Virus record (IMG/VR): IMGVR_UViG_3300049433_000030
Coordinates: 1 to 46,014 of that record
Origin: a virus
Length of the DNA stretch: 46,014 nucleotides
Direction: 5' to 3' (one strand)
Part shown: positions 14,041 to 21,278 of the stretch, piece by piece
Numbering within the stretch: position 1 is the first letter of the stretch
Layout of the letters: every line of letters begins with the position of its first letter
Notes under the pieces: model-generated
What the model was told of the DNA's origin: nothing
The model's input: the letters and a program-made list of their open reading frames with translations, nothing else
The model's database searches: none
Made by a program: the position numbers and the translations under genes

Positions 14041-14165
14041 TCGACGGCGTTATTCGCTACGCGGATAAGCCGTATAGCTCGCAGCGCCCGCGTCCGCCGT
14101 CGCCGGAGCTACTGGCGTTTTACCGCGAGCTAGCGGCGGCTAAGAAATCAAAGGAGTTATTCTAA
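13836..14165 (+). CDS. hypothetical protein in overlapping frame, possible continuation of the HTH gene
   Basis: 109 residues from ATG 13836; ATG 13929 is an alternative start. The first two thirds overlap the HTH frame at -1 and look like shadow sequence. After nt 14040 the frame is the only open one and reads plausibly (RCVIDGVIRYADKPYSS ... PSPELLAFYRELAAAKKSKELF). The genuine product may be the HTH domain fused to this tail by a frameshift, or a separate overlapping protein. Confidence 0.4.
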   Translation: MDSNNTDTIERENPLDALLTLARGSGEASVDMALGGQAWHERDADSARFQRYEASRKQGAKRNARRCVIDGVIRYADKPYSSQRPRPPSPELLAFYRELAAAKKSKELF

Positions 14166-14166
14166 T

Positions 14167-15633
14167 ATGGCAAAATGTGGACATGGAAATCTAACAACGA
14201 CGAACTGCCCTATCTGTAACCCGCCACCCGCACAGCCGCCGCCCGTTAACAGCGAACTAGCCAAGGAACTTGCGGCAATGGTCACGTCTTATGTCGAGGG
14301 CGGCATCAGGCTTGGAACTGATTGGCGTAATGGCTTAGACAAGATTATCGAGATAAGACTGAATCGTAAACCCGCACAGCCTCAGCGCAGCGAGCAGCCG
14401 CCGCAACCGTGGCTCAACTTACCGTGTGGATGCACTATCGAGAAGGACGACAAGATGAACTCATCCGTGTTTTGGAACGAGTTCAATCGAGTAGTGCAAT
14501 GCCACAAGTGCGGACAGCTTTACGAGCCAGTGCCACCCGCACAGCATGAGTGGACGGTCAAAACTGTTACTGAGATAGCAAATCTCAAATATCCCGTTGG
14601 AATTGCTTTGTCTAGTTGCTTCAAGCGCATAGCCGACGCCCACAACGCCGCACTCGCCGAGCGGGAGCAGTTGAAAAACTGTCGCATTGTAAGCAATAGC
14701 CTCGCTAGGGCGCTGGACGCCGAGCGGGAGCGCCGCGACCATTGGCAGGGCGTAGCAGAAGCGCACGATTGCAGGGACCTCACGGATGCGTTCGTGCAGC
14801 TAACGCGAGAGCGGGAGCAACTCGATACCGAGCGGGAGAAGACAAACAACTGGAGCAAGGTGGCCGAAATGTTCCGCATCCAGCTTCTAGCGGCGCAGGC
14901 GGCGATAGAGAAGCACAACTTCACACATCGTGACCGTGGCTGCTACGTGATCGACGTTGACCCTTCCGCCTTGCGTGAGCACGACGCCGAAGTCCGCAAG
15001 CCGCTGGTGGAGGCGCTGGAACTCTTACAAACTCGTGTCGAGACTCGTGGTTGCCAGCTTATTATTGAGCGCGCATTGGCTCAGACCACCATATCGGCCC
15101 CGACAAGCGGCGCGGCAAGCAGCGATCCGCAGTGGCCAGATGTGATAGGCAGCGGCGGGCAAGCTCCTTCCGAGGCAAGCAGCGAGAAGCAGGAGTGGTA
15201 TGTGGATGAGGAGGGCGACATTGTAACGATTCGCACCAAAGAACTGACGCGCATATTTGTGTTTCCGAAGGGAACGAATAGGAGATTACCGGAAGCAATT
15301 TGCGCCATGCGTAAAGCCGAACATGCCGCACTAGAGCAATCCTCCGGTGCGGCAAGCAGCGAGCCGCAGCAGGAGCTATCTCCCGAATCAATCAAGGCGT
15401 GGTATGAGATTTGTGAGTATTACAAGCTAGGAAACCTTTCCATTGCTGGCGCGAAGATCATCAACGCCGCACTCGCCGCCGAGCGGGAGCGCACTGCCGC
15501 CTTCCGCAGCTTGTGGCATAGCGGCACGAACAAGCCGCTGGCTAACGCAGCTAGATGCTTCATGGAGCAGCAGAACGGAGCCACCAAGAAAGCGTTACAA
15601 GCTGCGCTGTCTCAGGTGAAGGAGGAGCAATGA
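14167..15633 (+). CDS. large modular coiled-coil phage protein with N-terminal zinc knuckle
   Basis: 488 residues from ATG 14167. The N-terminus has CGHG..TTTNCPICNPP and a second cysteine set (LPCGCTIE ... VVQCHKCGQLYEP), both zinc-binding-like. The rest is helical and repetitive: AALAEREQL, DAEREREDH-type and LAAERERT modules recur (near nt 14650, 14720, 14820 and 15475), and Ser/Ala linkers of GAASS(D/E)PQ type recur near 15110 and 15350. Such patchwork proteins (akin in style to Ead/Ea22) are common and variable in phage early regions. Function unknown; the internal repeats invite recombination. Confidence 0.65.
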   Translation: MAKCGHGNLTTTNCPICNPPPAQPPPVNSELAKELAAMVTSYVEGGIRLGTDWRNGLDKIIEIRLNRKPAQPQRSEQPPQPWLNLPCGCTIEKDDKMNSSVFWNEFNRVVQCHKCGQLYEPVPPAQHEWTVKTVTEIANLKYPVGIALSSCFKRIADAHNAALAEREQLKNCRIVSNSLARALDAERERRDHWQGVAEAHDCRDLTDAFVQLTREREQLDTEREKTNNWSKVAEMFRIQLLAAQAAIEKHNFTHRDRGCYVIDVDPSALREHDAEVRKPLVEALELLQTRVETRGCQLIIERALAQTTISAPTSGAASSDPQWPDVIGSGGQAPSEASSEKQEWYVDEEGDIVTIRTKELTRIFVFPKGTNRRLPEAICAMRKAEHAALEQSSGAASSEPQQELSPESIKAWYEICEYYKLGNLSIAGAKIINAALAAERERTAAFRSLWHSGTNKPLANAARCFMEQQNGATKKALQAALSQVKEEQ

Positions 15634-15875
15634 AACTAGCTACTTGTCACCCGGCTCAGCCACACTACGCTAAAGGCTTATGCCGTAAGTGTTACCAGGG
15701 CGCTTACCATAAGGTATACGACGCGCAGCGCTGGCGTCCCGCCAAGGGCGACCCGCTCGACGCAACGAATCCGCACGAGTCGCTATTTCGAGTCGTAACG
15801 CGGCGCGCGTTCGGCGTATTCGCCGTAGCTAGCGGCGGCGGTCACATGCATAACGGCGCGTGGAGACATCTGTGA
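15630..15875 (+). CDS. small zinc-finger-like protein
   Basis: 81 residues from ATG 15630 (ATGA overlap, GGAGGAG upstream). An in-frame upstream start at 15555 would overlap the coiled-coil gene. Cysteines in CHPAQPHYAKGLCRKCYQGAYHK follow the C-x(n)-C-x-x-C pattern of phage HNH-adjacent or Zn-finger proteins (GLCxxCY is typical). The remainder is basic with a Gly-rich C-terminus. No HNH catalytic histidine pair is evident. Confidence 0.55.
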   Translation: MKLATCHPAQPHYAKGLCRKCYQGAYHKVYDAQRWRPAKGDPLDATNPHESLFRVVTRRAFGVFAVASGGGHMHNGAWRHL

Positions 15876-16081
15876 ACGAGCCTCCAGTTAGATTATGCTG
15901 CTTCAAGCGCCATTATGGGCCTGTCTGTCCTGATGGAAAAGTGATGTGCTGTATCTGCTTTGACCGATTCGATCAGGATATGCTTAATCGGCGTAACGGA
16001 TACATCGAAGATGTCTGCGCCGAGTGCGCGATGCGCGAAGATCAAATACAAACAAAAAAGCGCCACGCTGCATCTCACTAA
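15872..16081 (+). CDS. small cysteine-rich zinc-binding protein
   Basis: 69 residues from GTG 15872, overlapping the previous stop (GTGA), with GGAG at 15862-15865. It has CCFKRH, C..DGKVMCCICFDRF and VCAECAMRE, three cysteine clusters suggesting two zinc sites. Tail region basic (KKRHAASH). Typical of small phage nucleic-acid or protein-binding modules; function unknown. The outer stem of a predicted hairpin starts within its last codons. Confidence 0.55.
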   Translation: MNEPPVRLCCFKRHYGPVCPDGKVMCCICFDRFDQDMLNRRNGYIEDVCAECAMREDQIQTKKRHAASH

Positions 16082-16125
16082 AGCAAGTCGAGAGCTGTCT
16101 TGCTAAAGCGAGCGCAACGTGGCGC
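16060..16125 (+). other. nested inverted repeat, candidate structured RNA between genes
   Basis: GCGCCACG (16060-16067) pairs perfectly with CGTGGCGC (16118-16125). Inside, AGCAAG (16082-16087) pairs with CTTGCT (16099-16104). The element spans the stop of one gene and the leader of the next, with no T-run after it, so it is not a standard terminator. Confidence 0.5.
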
Positions 16126-16137
16126 CAATCTAAAATT

Positions 16138-16362
16138 ATGAGAGACCTATTTGAAGTAGAGGCCGAAGATGGAACGTGTTATTATTTCTTCACGGAAACG
16201 GGAGCTAGTAGTTGGATAGCTAATCTTTGGACAGAGAAAAAGAGAGTAGCTAGGCTTACGGGCCGAGTCCGAAAATTTCTTTCGGGGGAGGCTGAGCGCC
16301 CCGTTCGCGTCGAAACCCTTTCATCGCGCTATTCAAAATCCGCGCCCTCTGACGATCACTAG
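16138..16362 (+). CDS. hypothetical protein at the end of the early operon
   Basis: 74 residues from ATG 16138. An earlier in-frame start at 16024 would overlap the upstream gene and the structured repeat. The first ~45 residues are convincing (LFEVEAEDGTCYYFFTETGASSWIANLW ... VARLTGRVRKFL), with an aromatic beta-rich pattern. The last ~35 are antisense to the end of the late operon (overlap 16256-16362). No family recognised and no terminator visible between the convergent operons. Confidence 0.45.
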   Translation: MRDLFEVEAEDGTCYYFFTETGASSWIANLWTEKKRVARLTGRVRKFLSGEAERPVRVETLSSRYSKSAPSDDH

Positions 16363-17905
16363 CGTTCTCCGGCGTGTTTTGTTCTGCCTCTTTGTAAGGA
16401 TTATTCACGTCCGGATGCCACTCGTAGCCGCTAACGCCGGTCGTCGCCGCAGCTACAGCGCCAGAGATTAGATTCGACGCCGTCGGATGATCGACGCCGT
16501 TCGAGCGCATCTCGTCGTAAACGTCGCGCAGGAACACAGCCGCCGGAATCGGCATGCGCTCGCCGAGGAACTCCGTATAGCTCAGTTTCGGCTTCGTTAG
16601 CTCGGACATAACCGGCTGGCCCTTCTTCGTGAGCTGCTCTTTATGCCACGGCATAGGACGACCGCTAAAAGTTTCCTGACCTAGCCCTAGCGAAGTAGCT
16701 AGTGCTAAACCTGGTGACAAGCGATAGCCTGCATATTTCACGAGTGGGCTAGCGAAGTTAACGAGAGCGTTTTCTCCGGGCTTAGCAGAGTAAGCCGAGT
16801 AGATCATCTTGATTGGTAGAGCGATTAGCTCAATCGTCGGGCTAAGAGGAATACCTTTCCCGAATGCTCTAAGCCGAAGAAAGCTTCCCGTGTCTTTCGG
16901 ATTCGTGAGATTCGGCATATTACGCTTGTCGCCTGTCGCCTGCGAATACGCAGCCTCTAGCGCCAGCGCGCCGCCGTAAACCGTTAACAGCTTACCCATG
17001 CGAGCCGCAGTCATACGCGCCGCGACTAGCTCGCCAGGCGTAGCGTTGCCACGGTTAAGCACGCCGTTGTAAACGGCTTTCACGTTGTCGCCGAACGCCG
17101 CGCGCCATTGCGCGGGCGTGAGTCGCGGGCCGAATAGAAACTTCCCGAAGAATCCTCCGACGCGCCCAGGAGCTCCGCCGCCGGTGCGGTTGTTGATGAC
17201 TTCCGCGATGACTTTGCCGTTCTCTGCCGTGCGCTCCTCTGCCGAGAGCGAGTCCATTGCTTTCTTGAACGACTCGAATCGGCGTAGCTGTAGCTCCTCG
17301 AACGCCGCGTGAGATCGCGGAGACTTGCCGCCGCCGAGCACCTGGCTAGCTTCGCTGCGCGCCGTTACGTCGAGATTGGAGCGCACCGCTAGCTTATAGT
17401 CGTCGTCGGCGAACATCGTCGACATGCGCTCCTCGTGCGCGGCGATGCCTTCTTTAGTAGCTAGCTGCATCGAGTTTTTGAAATTCTTGAGATACTCTAC
17501 CGGGTTAGTCCAAAGACTATCACCCATGTGAGTTTTACCGAAGACAGTGAAGTGGCCCCAGGTCGTAATCCTGCGGGTTGTCGAGTCGTAAGCGCCGTAG
17601 ACCTTACCGAACCGGCTACCGCCGACGCTAGCAGCTACACGCTTAACGCCTTCGCCGATCTGCCTGCGAGCGTATTGCTTGGCCCACATATCTTGTGTAA
17701 GATTTTTGGACACTCCTTGCGGTCGCAGAACGTCCATAATAGCCACTTTAGAATGCCCCGTTTCGTCAGAGAGGCCGCTAACGGTTTTAGCGAAGTCTGC
17801 CCCGTTTTTGAAATACTTATCAAGCGCGGCATCCCATAGCGCAGCGCGACGCACCGGGTCTTTGAAATACTCCTTGCTTTGTTCCGGATTTATGTTACAG
17901 GGCAT
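16256..17905 (-). CDS. internal virion / polyvalent-type protein, C-terminal half
   Basis: 549 residues from ATG at 17905; an in-frame ATG at 17941 is less likely because it would run into the divergent gene. The final half has a hydrophobic stretch (LLTVYGGALALEAAYSQ) followed by NLTNPKDTGSFLRLRAFGKGIPLSP and SPTIELIALPIKMI. This pattern recalls the end of large polyvalent or ejection proteins of podoviruses (NP..(S/T).F...G). It is last in the late operon, as usual for DNA-ejection proteins. Together with the 18149-19939 product it may represent one ancestral protein now split by a gene on the opposite strand. Confidence 0.55.
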   Translation of the reverse strand: MPCNINPEQSKEYFKDPVRRAALWDAALDKYFKNGADFAKTVSGLSDETGHSKVAIMDVLRPQGVSKNLTQDMWAKQYARRQIGEGVKRVAASVGGSRFGKVYGAYDSTTRRITTWGHFTVFGKTHMGDSLWTNPVEYLKNFKNSMQLATKEGIAAHEERMSTMFADDDYKLAVRSNLDVTARSEASQVLGGGKSPRSHAAFEELQLRRFESFKKAMDSLSAEERTAENGKVIAEVINNRTGGGAPGRVGGFFGKFLFGPRLTPAQWRAAFGDNVKAVYNGVLNRGNATPGELVAARMTAARMGKLLTVYGGALALEAAYSQATGDKRNMPNLTNPKDTGSFLRLRAFGKGIPLSPTIELIALPIKMIYSAYSAKPGENALVNFASPLVKYAGYRLSPGLALATSLGLGQETFSGRPMPWHKEQLTKKGQPVMSELTKPKLSYTEFLGERMPIPAAVFLRDVYDEMRSNGVDHPTASNLISGAVAAATTGVSGYEWHPDVNNPYKEAEQNTPENASDRQRARILNSAMKGFRRERGAQPPPKEIFGLGP

Positions 17906-17907
17906 GG

Positions 17908-18180
17908 ATGAAAAATATATTATTGTTCGGTTTAACCGCACTATTGTGCGCTTTGAGCGAACAAGGTTCTGCGGACGTGAAAGATGAACTCGATATTTGC
18001 GATGCTAAATATAAACTGGCAATCGACTTAGTAGACAACGATTTCAAATACAATAAAATTGACTCGGCGACATACCTATTCTTGACTCGGCGAGCTATGG
18101 TCGACCTAGCGGCGTGCCAATACAGGGCCGCCACGGCGGGCGACGACGCTACACCACACAATCCGCCATCTTCTCCTTAA
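17908..18180 (+). CDS. small secreted protein (candidate lysogenic-conversion gene)
   Basis: 90 residues from ATG 17908. It has a Sec signal peptide: KN start, hydrophobic core ILLFGLTALLCAL, and likely cleavage after GSA (~residue 22). The mature part is acidic and helical (DELDICDAKYKLAIDLVDNDFKYNK) with two cysteines that could form a disulfide, and a Pro-rich tail. It lies on the plus strand within the minus-strand late operon, is clearly AT-richer than its surroundings, and starts 2 bases from the divergent 17905 start. These are marks of a moron acquired by transfer and expressed in the lysogen. No clear promoter or ribosome-binding site seen. Confidence 0.65.
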   Translation: MKNILLFGLTALLCALSEQGSADVKDELDICDAKYKLAIDLVDNDFKYNKIDSATYLFLTRRAMVDLAACQYRAATAGDDATPHNPPSSP

Positions 18181-19939
18181 GCCATTTCGCCGTATCGTTC
18201 TTTAGCTCGTCTAGCGACATCGACTTCCCGCCAGCCTGCTTTCGCACTTCCTGGCGCACCTTATCCGCCGCATCGACGCGTTCCTTGTCGATCCTTACTA
18301 TGTCATTAGCTCCGCGAGCTAGCGCACGTCGCTCTTGAGGAGCTAGCTCTTTAACTTTTTTCCCCATCGACTGAAACGCTAAATCTACTAGGTCGTCGTA
18401 GCTCGCCGGATTTACGATGCGTTCGCCCTGCGTTGCTCGCAATCCGCTTCCCGCGCTAGTGAATACGGGCTGTGATTTCCTGATATAGCCAACCTGGGCC
18501 TTTTCGGCGTCGGTGTAACCCTGTAAGAGTTGAGGATTAGTAGGGTCTTGCGCTAGCTGCCTAGCGGCTTTTCGCCTTTCCATGCTTAGGCGCTCTCTCT
18601 CTGCGCCAACGATACCAACTTCCCGCCAGCCGCTACGACCGCTTGTCTTAGCTACTCGAATCGGAGCTTCAGGGTCGCCGCCCTCGTTGATAAATTGTTT
18701 TCCGTAGTCGCGGGATTCCTGCCATGTCTTGCCTTCGCCTGGAATAACGGCGTCGTCGCCAAGTTCTTCTTTTAAGTAAGCCTCGGCTACTCCGGTAGGC
18801 TGGCCTAGTTTTGGCTGCGGACGAGATACTCCGGGTTGCTGCGCGGCTTGAGGATTTGCTCGACTTGTTGAGCTATTTCCCGTAGGAGCGGACTCTTCCA
18901 CTCCGGCTGCGGCATTAGGCGGAACAGATGACTCGGAAGGGGCTTCCTTTGCCATCTCGGTTGCGATCTCATCTTGCCGCAAACCATCGTCGTGCTGGCG
19001 CGCAAAGTCAAGAGCTTCGTTAGGCGGCGCTGCCTGCGACGGCGCAGCCTCGCGGTTCGCTAGCTGGTCTAGCTCGTCGTTTAGCTCAGCGATGCGCTGA
19101 TCGACCGCCGGATGCGTCGCGCCCGTCGCTCGGTGCGCTAAGTCGTTCTGTAGCTGCAAATCGCTGCGCTCGCGCATTAGTCGCAGCTCGTCGAGCGTTA
19201 GCGGCTCGCGGACTGCCGTAGCAGTTTCCGGTTTTGCGGCACTTTCCTGAGTAAGAAAATCGGTCTTTTCGGGAAAACCACTTACCTGCCCCGCATCGGC
19301 GTTCGCCGCCTGCACGTCTTCGCCGCTCGTCGGCGGCTCTTGATAGCGCTGCGTAATCGGCTCCACGCGCCCCGCCGCCTGCGTTTCCGGTACGACGGGC
19401 GTCTCCGGAGCTACCGGAGGCTCCGGTGCTACGGCGGGTCGCTCCGTTGCGGCGATGGCCGTCTCCGGCGCTGCTTCGCCGCTCTTGAAGCCTTTTGCCG
19501 CTCCTGCTCCTGCCAAAGCAGCTCCGAATAGCGCTTCAGAACGTTCTTGCGTCGTCTTGGCGTTAACTGCTGCCAGCGCTTGCTGAGCGCTGAATCCGGC
19601 GGCCATGAGACGTTGAGCTGCTGCGGGTAGTCCTCCGCCGACGACGGCTGTAGCGGCTCCGATTGGTGATTGGAGGAAATTGAGGACATCAGATGGTAGG
19701 TTAGCAGCTCCCTTGCCGATAGCGGCTAGCGTGCTGTCGTCGGGGTTGGCCTGCGGGAACGCGCGCGGGACTTCGTGAATGGCGGGTTTGTTAAGTCCCT
19801 CCCAAATGTCTCCCAGGTTAGGGTTGGCTTCGCTAGCTGGAATAGCTCCCCAGTCACGGGGAGATTCCTGAGCGGGCTGAGCGCCCCAGTCTGCCGGGTT
19901 TTCGACTGGCTGTGCGCCCCAATCTGCGGGACTTTCCAT
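18149..19939 (-). CDS. internal virion / polyvalent-type protein, N-terminal half
   Basis: 596 residues from ATG at 19939 (TAATG overlap with the upstream gene). The N-terminus has three repeats of a P-x-DWGA motif (PADWGAQP, PADWGAQP, PRDWGAIP). Then come a hydrophobic Ala/Gly region (ATAVVGGGLPAAAQRLMAAGFSAQ, ~95-120), a long Pro/Ala/Glu-rich spacer with helices (~150-370), and a C-terminal domain (YLKEELGDDAVIPGEGKTWQ ... SGWREVGIVGAERER). This layout is typical of large ejected or structural proteins at the end of podovirus late operons. Exact role not known. Confidence 0.55.
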   Translation of the reverse strand: MESPADWGAQPVENPADWGAQPAQESPRDWGAIPASEANPNLGDIWEGLNKPAIHEVPRAFPQANPDDSTLAAIGKGAANLPSDVLNFLQSPIGAATAVVGGGLPAAAQRLMAAGFSAQQALAAVNAKTTQERSEALFGAALAGAGAAKGFKSGEAAPETAIAATERPAVAPEPPVAPETPVVPETQAAGRVEPITQRYQEPPTSGEDVQAANADAGQVSGFPEKTDFLTQESAAKPETATAVREPLTLDELRLMRERSDLQLQNDLAHRATGATHPAVDQRIAELNDELDQLANREAAPSQAAPPNEALDFARQHDDGLRQDEIATEMAKEAPSESSVPPNAAAGVEESAPTGNSSTSRANPQAAQQPGVSRPQPKLGQPTGVAEAYLKEELGDDAVIPGEGKTWQESRDYGKQFINEGGDPEAPIRVAKTSGRSGWREVGIVGAERERLSMERRKAARQLAQDPTNPQLLQGYTDAEKAQVGYIRKSQPVFTSAGSGLRATQGERIVNPASYDDLVDLAFQSMGKKVKELAPQERRALARGANDIVRIDKERVDAADKVRQEVRKQAGGKSMSLDELKNDTAKWLKEKMADCVV

Positions 19940-21273
19940 TAAGGCTTTACCCAGGTTTTACCGTCCGGCCCTATGAATGTCGAGCCGCTCGGTAGCTGGT
20001 CGTATTCTTGCTTGCTAGTGACTTGCACCGGCGGCGGAGTTGGTTGCGCTGGCGGCGTAGAACCGGGCGCGGCTTGCGCGGCGGGATATTGAGAATTTCT
20101 GAGCTGTTCCGCGATAGCCGTAGTAGCCCTCGAAAAGTCGCCGGGTTGCGTCTCTGGCGATCCGGGCGCGGGTGTAGGCTCAACGCCAGGTTGCGCAGCT
20201 CCGTTGCTCGGCGTGTAGCGCGCGGCTGCTAGAATTTTCGGCGTGTCGTAAGCTAGCGCGGAATTACGGCTAGCGATGTCGAAGTTGCCACGGCGAACGC
20301 CGGGGCCGGTGTCGGAAACGTCTGCCGGTATTTGAGTCCCGTCAGCTAAAGTAAGCATCCCGTGACTACCTAAAAGGGCTTTGTCCATAGGATTCACGGC
20401 TAGTGTAGCATTACCGTCTTCTAGATAGTGCATCGGCGCGCCGGTAGCTGTTTCTCGACCGCCTTCCATTCTTGTATTTCCCTGGCCGGGCGTGTAAGTT
20501 GTGTTATTCCCTCCTAAACCTGTCATTGGAGGACGACCTTGAATCGACGACATCGCGTCTCTGTAAGCCTTAGCCGCAGCTAAAGATCGATCTTTGTAAT
20601 CGCCTTCGCTAGCGTCGCCGATAGCCGGATGATCTCCGATAGCAGGAAACGCGCCCGCGCCGGACTTGTATCCGCTTAGCGCCGCGAGCGCAGCGTCCGC
20701 GTCTTTGCCGGTAACGCCGAGCGACTCTTCGAGCGTTTTGCGCGCGCGGTTCATGTCCGCTTCGTTAATGATCTGCTGTTTCCTGAAATCGTTAAGATCG
20801 TTGACTGAGGAATTGCCGCCATTAGGGTCGTCTATCCAAGTTCTATGCGCTTGAGCGTTTACTAAATCTAGCTTCGCCGATTCTAGCGCTTTAGCCTGCG
20901 GGTCTTGGAATCCGCCCATGCTTTTAGCGCTCTCTAGTGCGCGCAGAGCGTCAGTGCCGCCGTAATCAGGAACGTTATCAGGATTGCTAAAACCACCGTA
21001 AGGGTCGTTCGGATTCTGTATCCCATACATTGTTGCGTTAGCCGCGTCGTTAGCTTCGCCTTCCTTTGCGTTGGCTTGATATGCGCCTACGCCCTTGGCG
21101 ATGCCGGCATACATTTGCTGTTGCGCCGCCGCCTGCTGTTGCGCTTGCTCTTGCCGGAATTTCATAATCGACGCGACGATTGGGCCGATGTTAATGTCTT
21201 CTATGCGCGCGGCGTTGCCTAGCGTGGCTGCCGTTGCTTGGCTGGGATTAGGGTCTGACCATGATAATGCCAT
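19939..21273 (-). CDS. virion-associated protein with RlpA/3D-like double-psi barrel segment
   Basis: 444 residues. The N-terminal ~200 residues are Gln/Ala-rich helices (RQEQAQQQAAAQQQ) and spacers. Near residues 310-355, MLTLADGTQIPADVSDTGPGVRRGNFDIASRNSALAYD resembles the 3D/RlpA-type double-psi beta barrel (D-G-T ... V-x-D-T-G-P-G-V ... D-I), found in peptidoglycan-acting enzymes and phage tail lysozymes. The C-terminus is Pro-rich and ends GPDGKTWVKP. It probably takes part in DNA ejection or local cell-wall opening together with the adjacent CHAP-like protein. Enzymatic activity is inferred. Confidence 0.5.
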   Translation of the reverse strand: MALSWSDPNPSQATAATLGNAARIEDINIGPIVASIMKFRQEQAQQQAAAQQQMYAGIAKGVGAYQANAKEGEANDAANATMYGIQNPNDPYGGFSNPDNVPDYGGTDALRALESAKSMGGFQDPQAKALESAKLDLVNAQAHRTWIDDPNGGNSSVNDLNDFRKQQIINEADMNRARKTLEESLGVTGKDADAALAALSGYKSGAGAFPAIGDHPAIGDASEGDYKDRSLAAAKAYRDAMSSIQGRPPMTGLGGNNTTYTPGQGNTRMEGGRETATGAPMHYLEDGNATLAVNPMDKALLGSHGMLTLADGTQIPADVSDTGPGVRRGNFDIASRNSALAYDTPKILAAARYTPSNGAAQPGVEPTPAPGSPETQPGDFSRATTAIAEQLRNSQYPAAQAAPGSTPPAQPTPPPVQVTSKQEYDQLPSGSTFIGPDGKTWVKP

Positions 21274-21278
21274 AAAAT

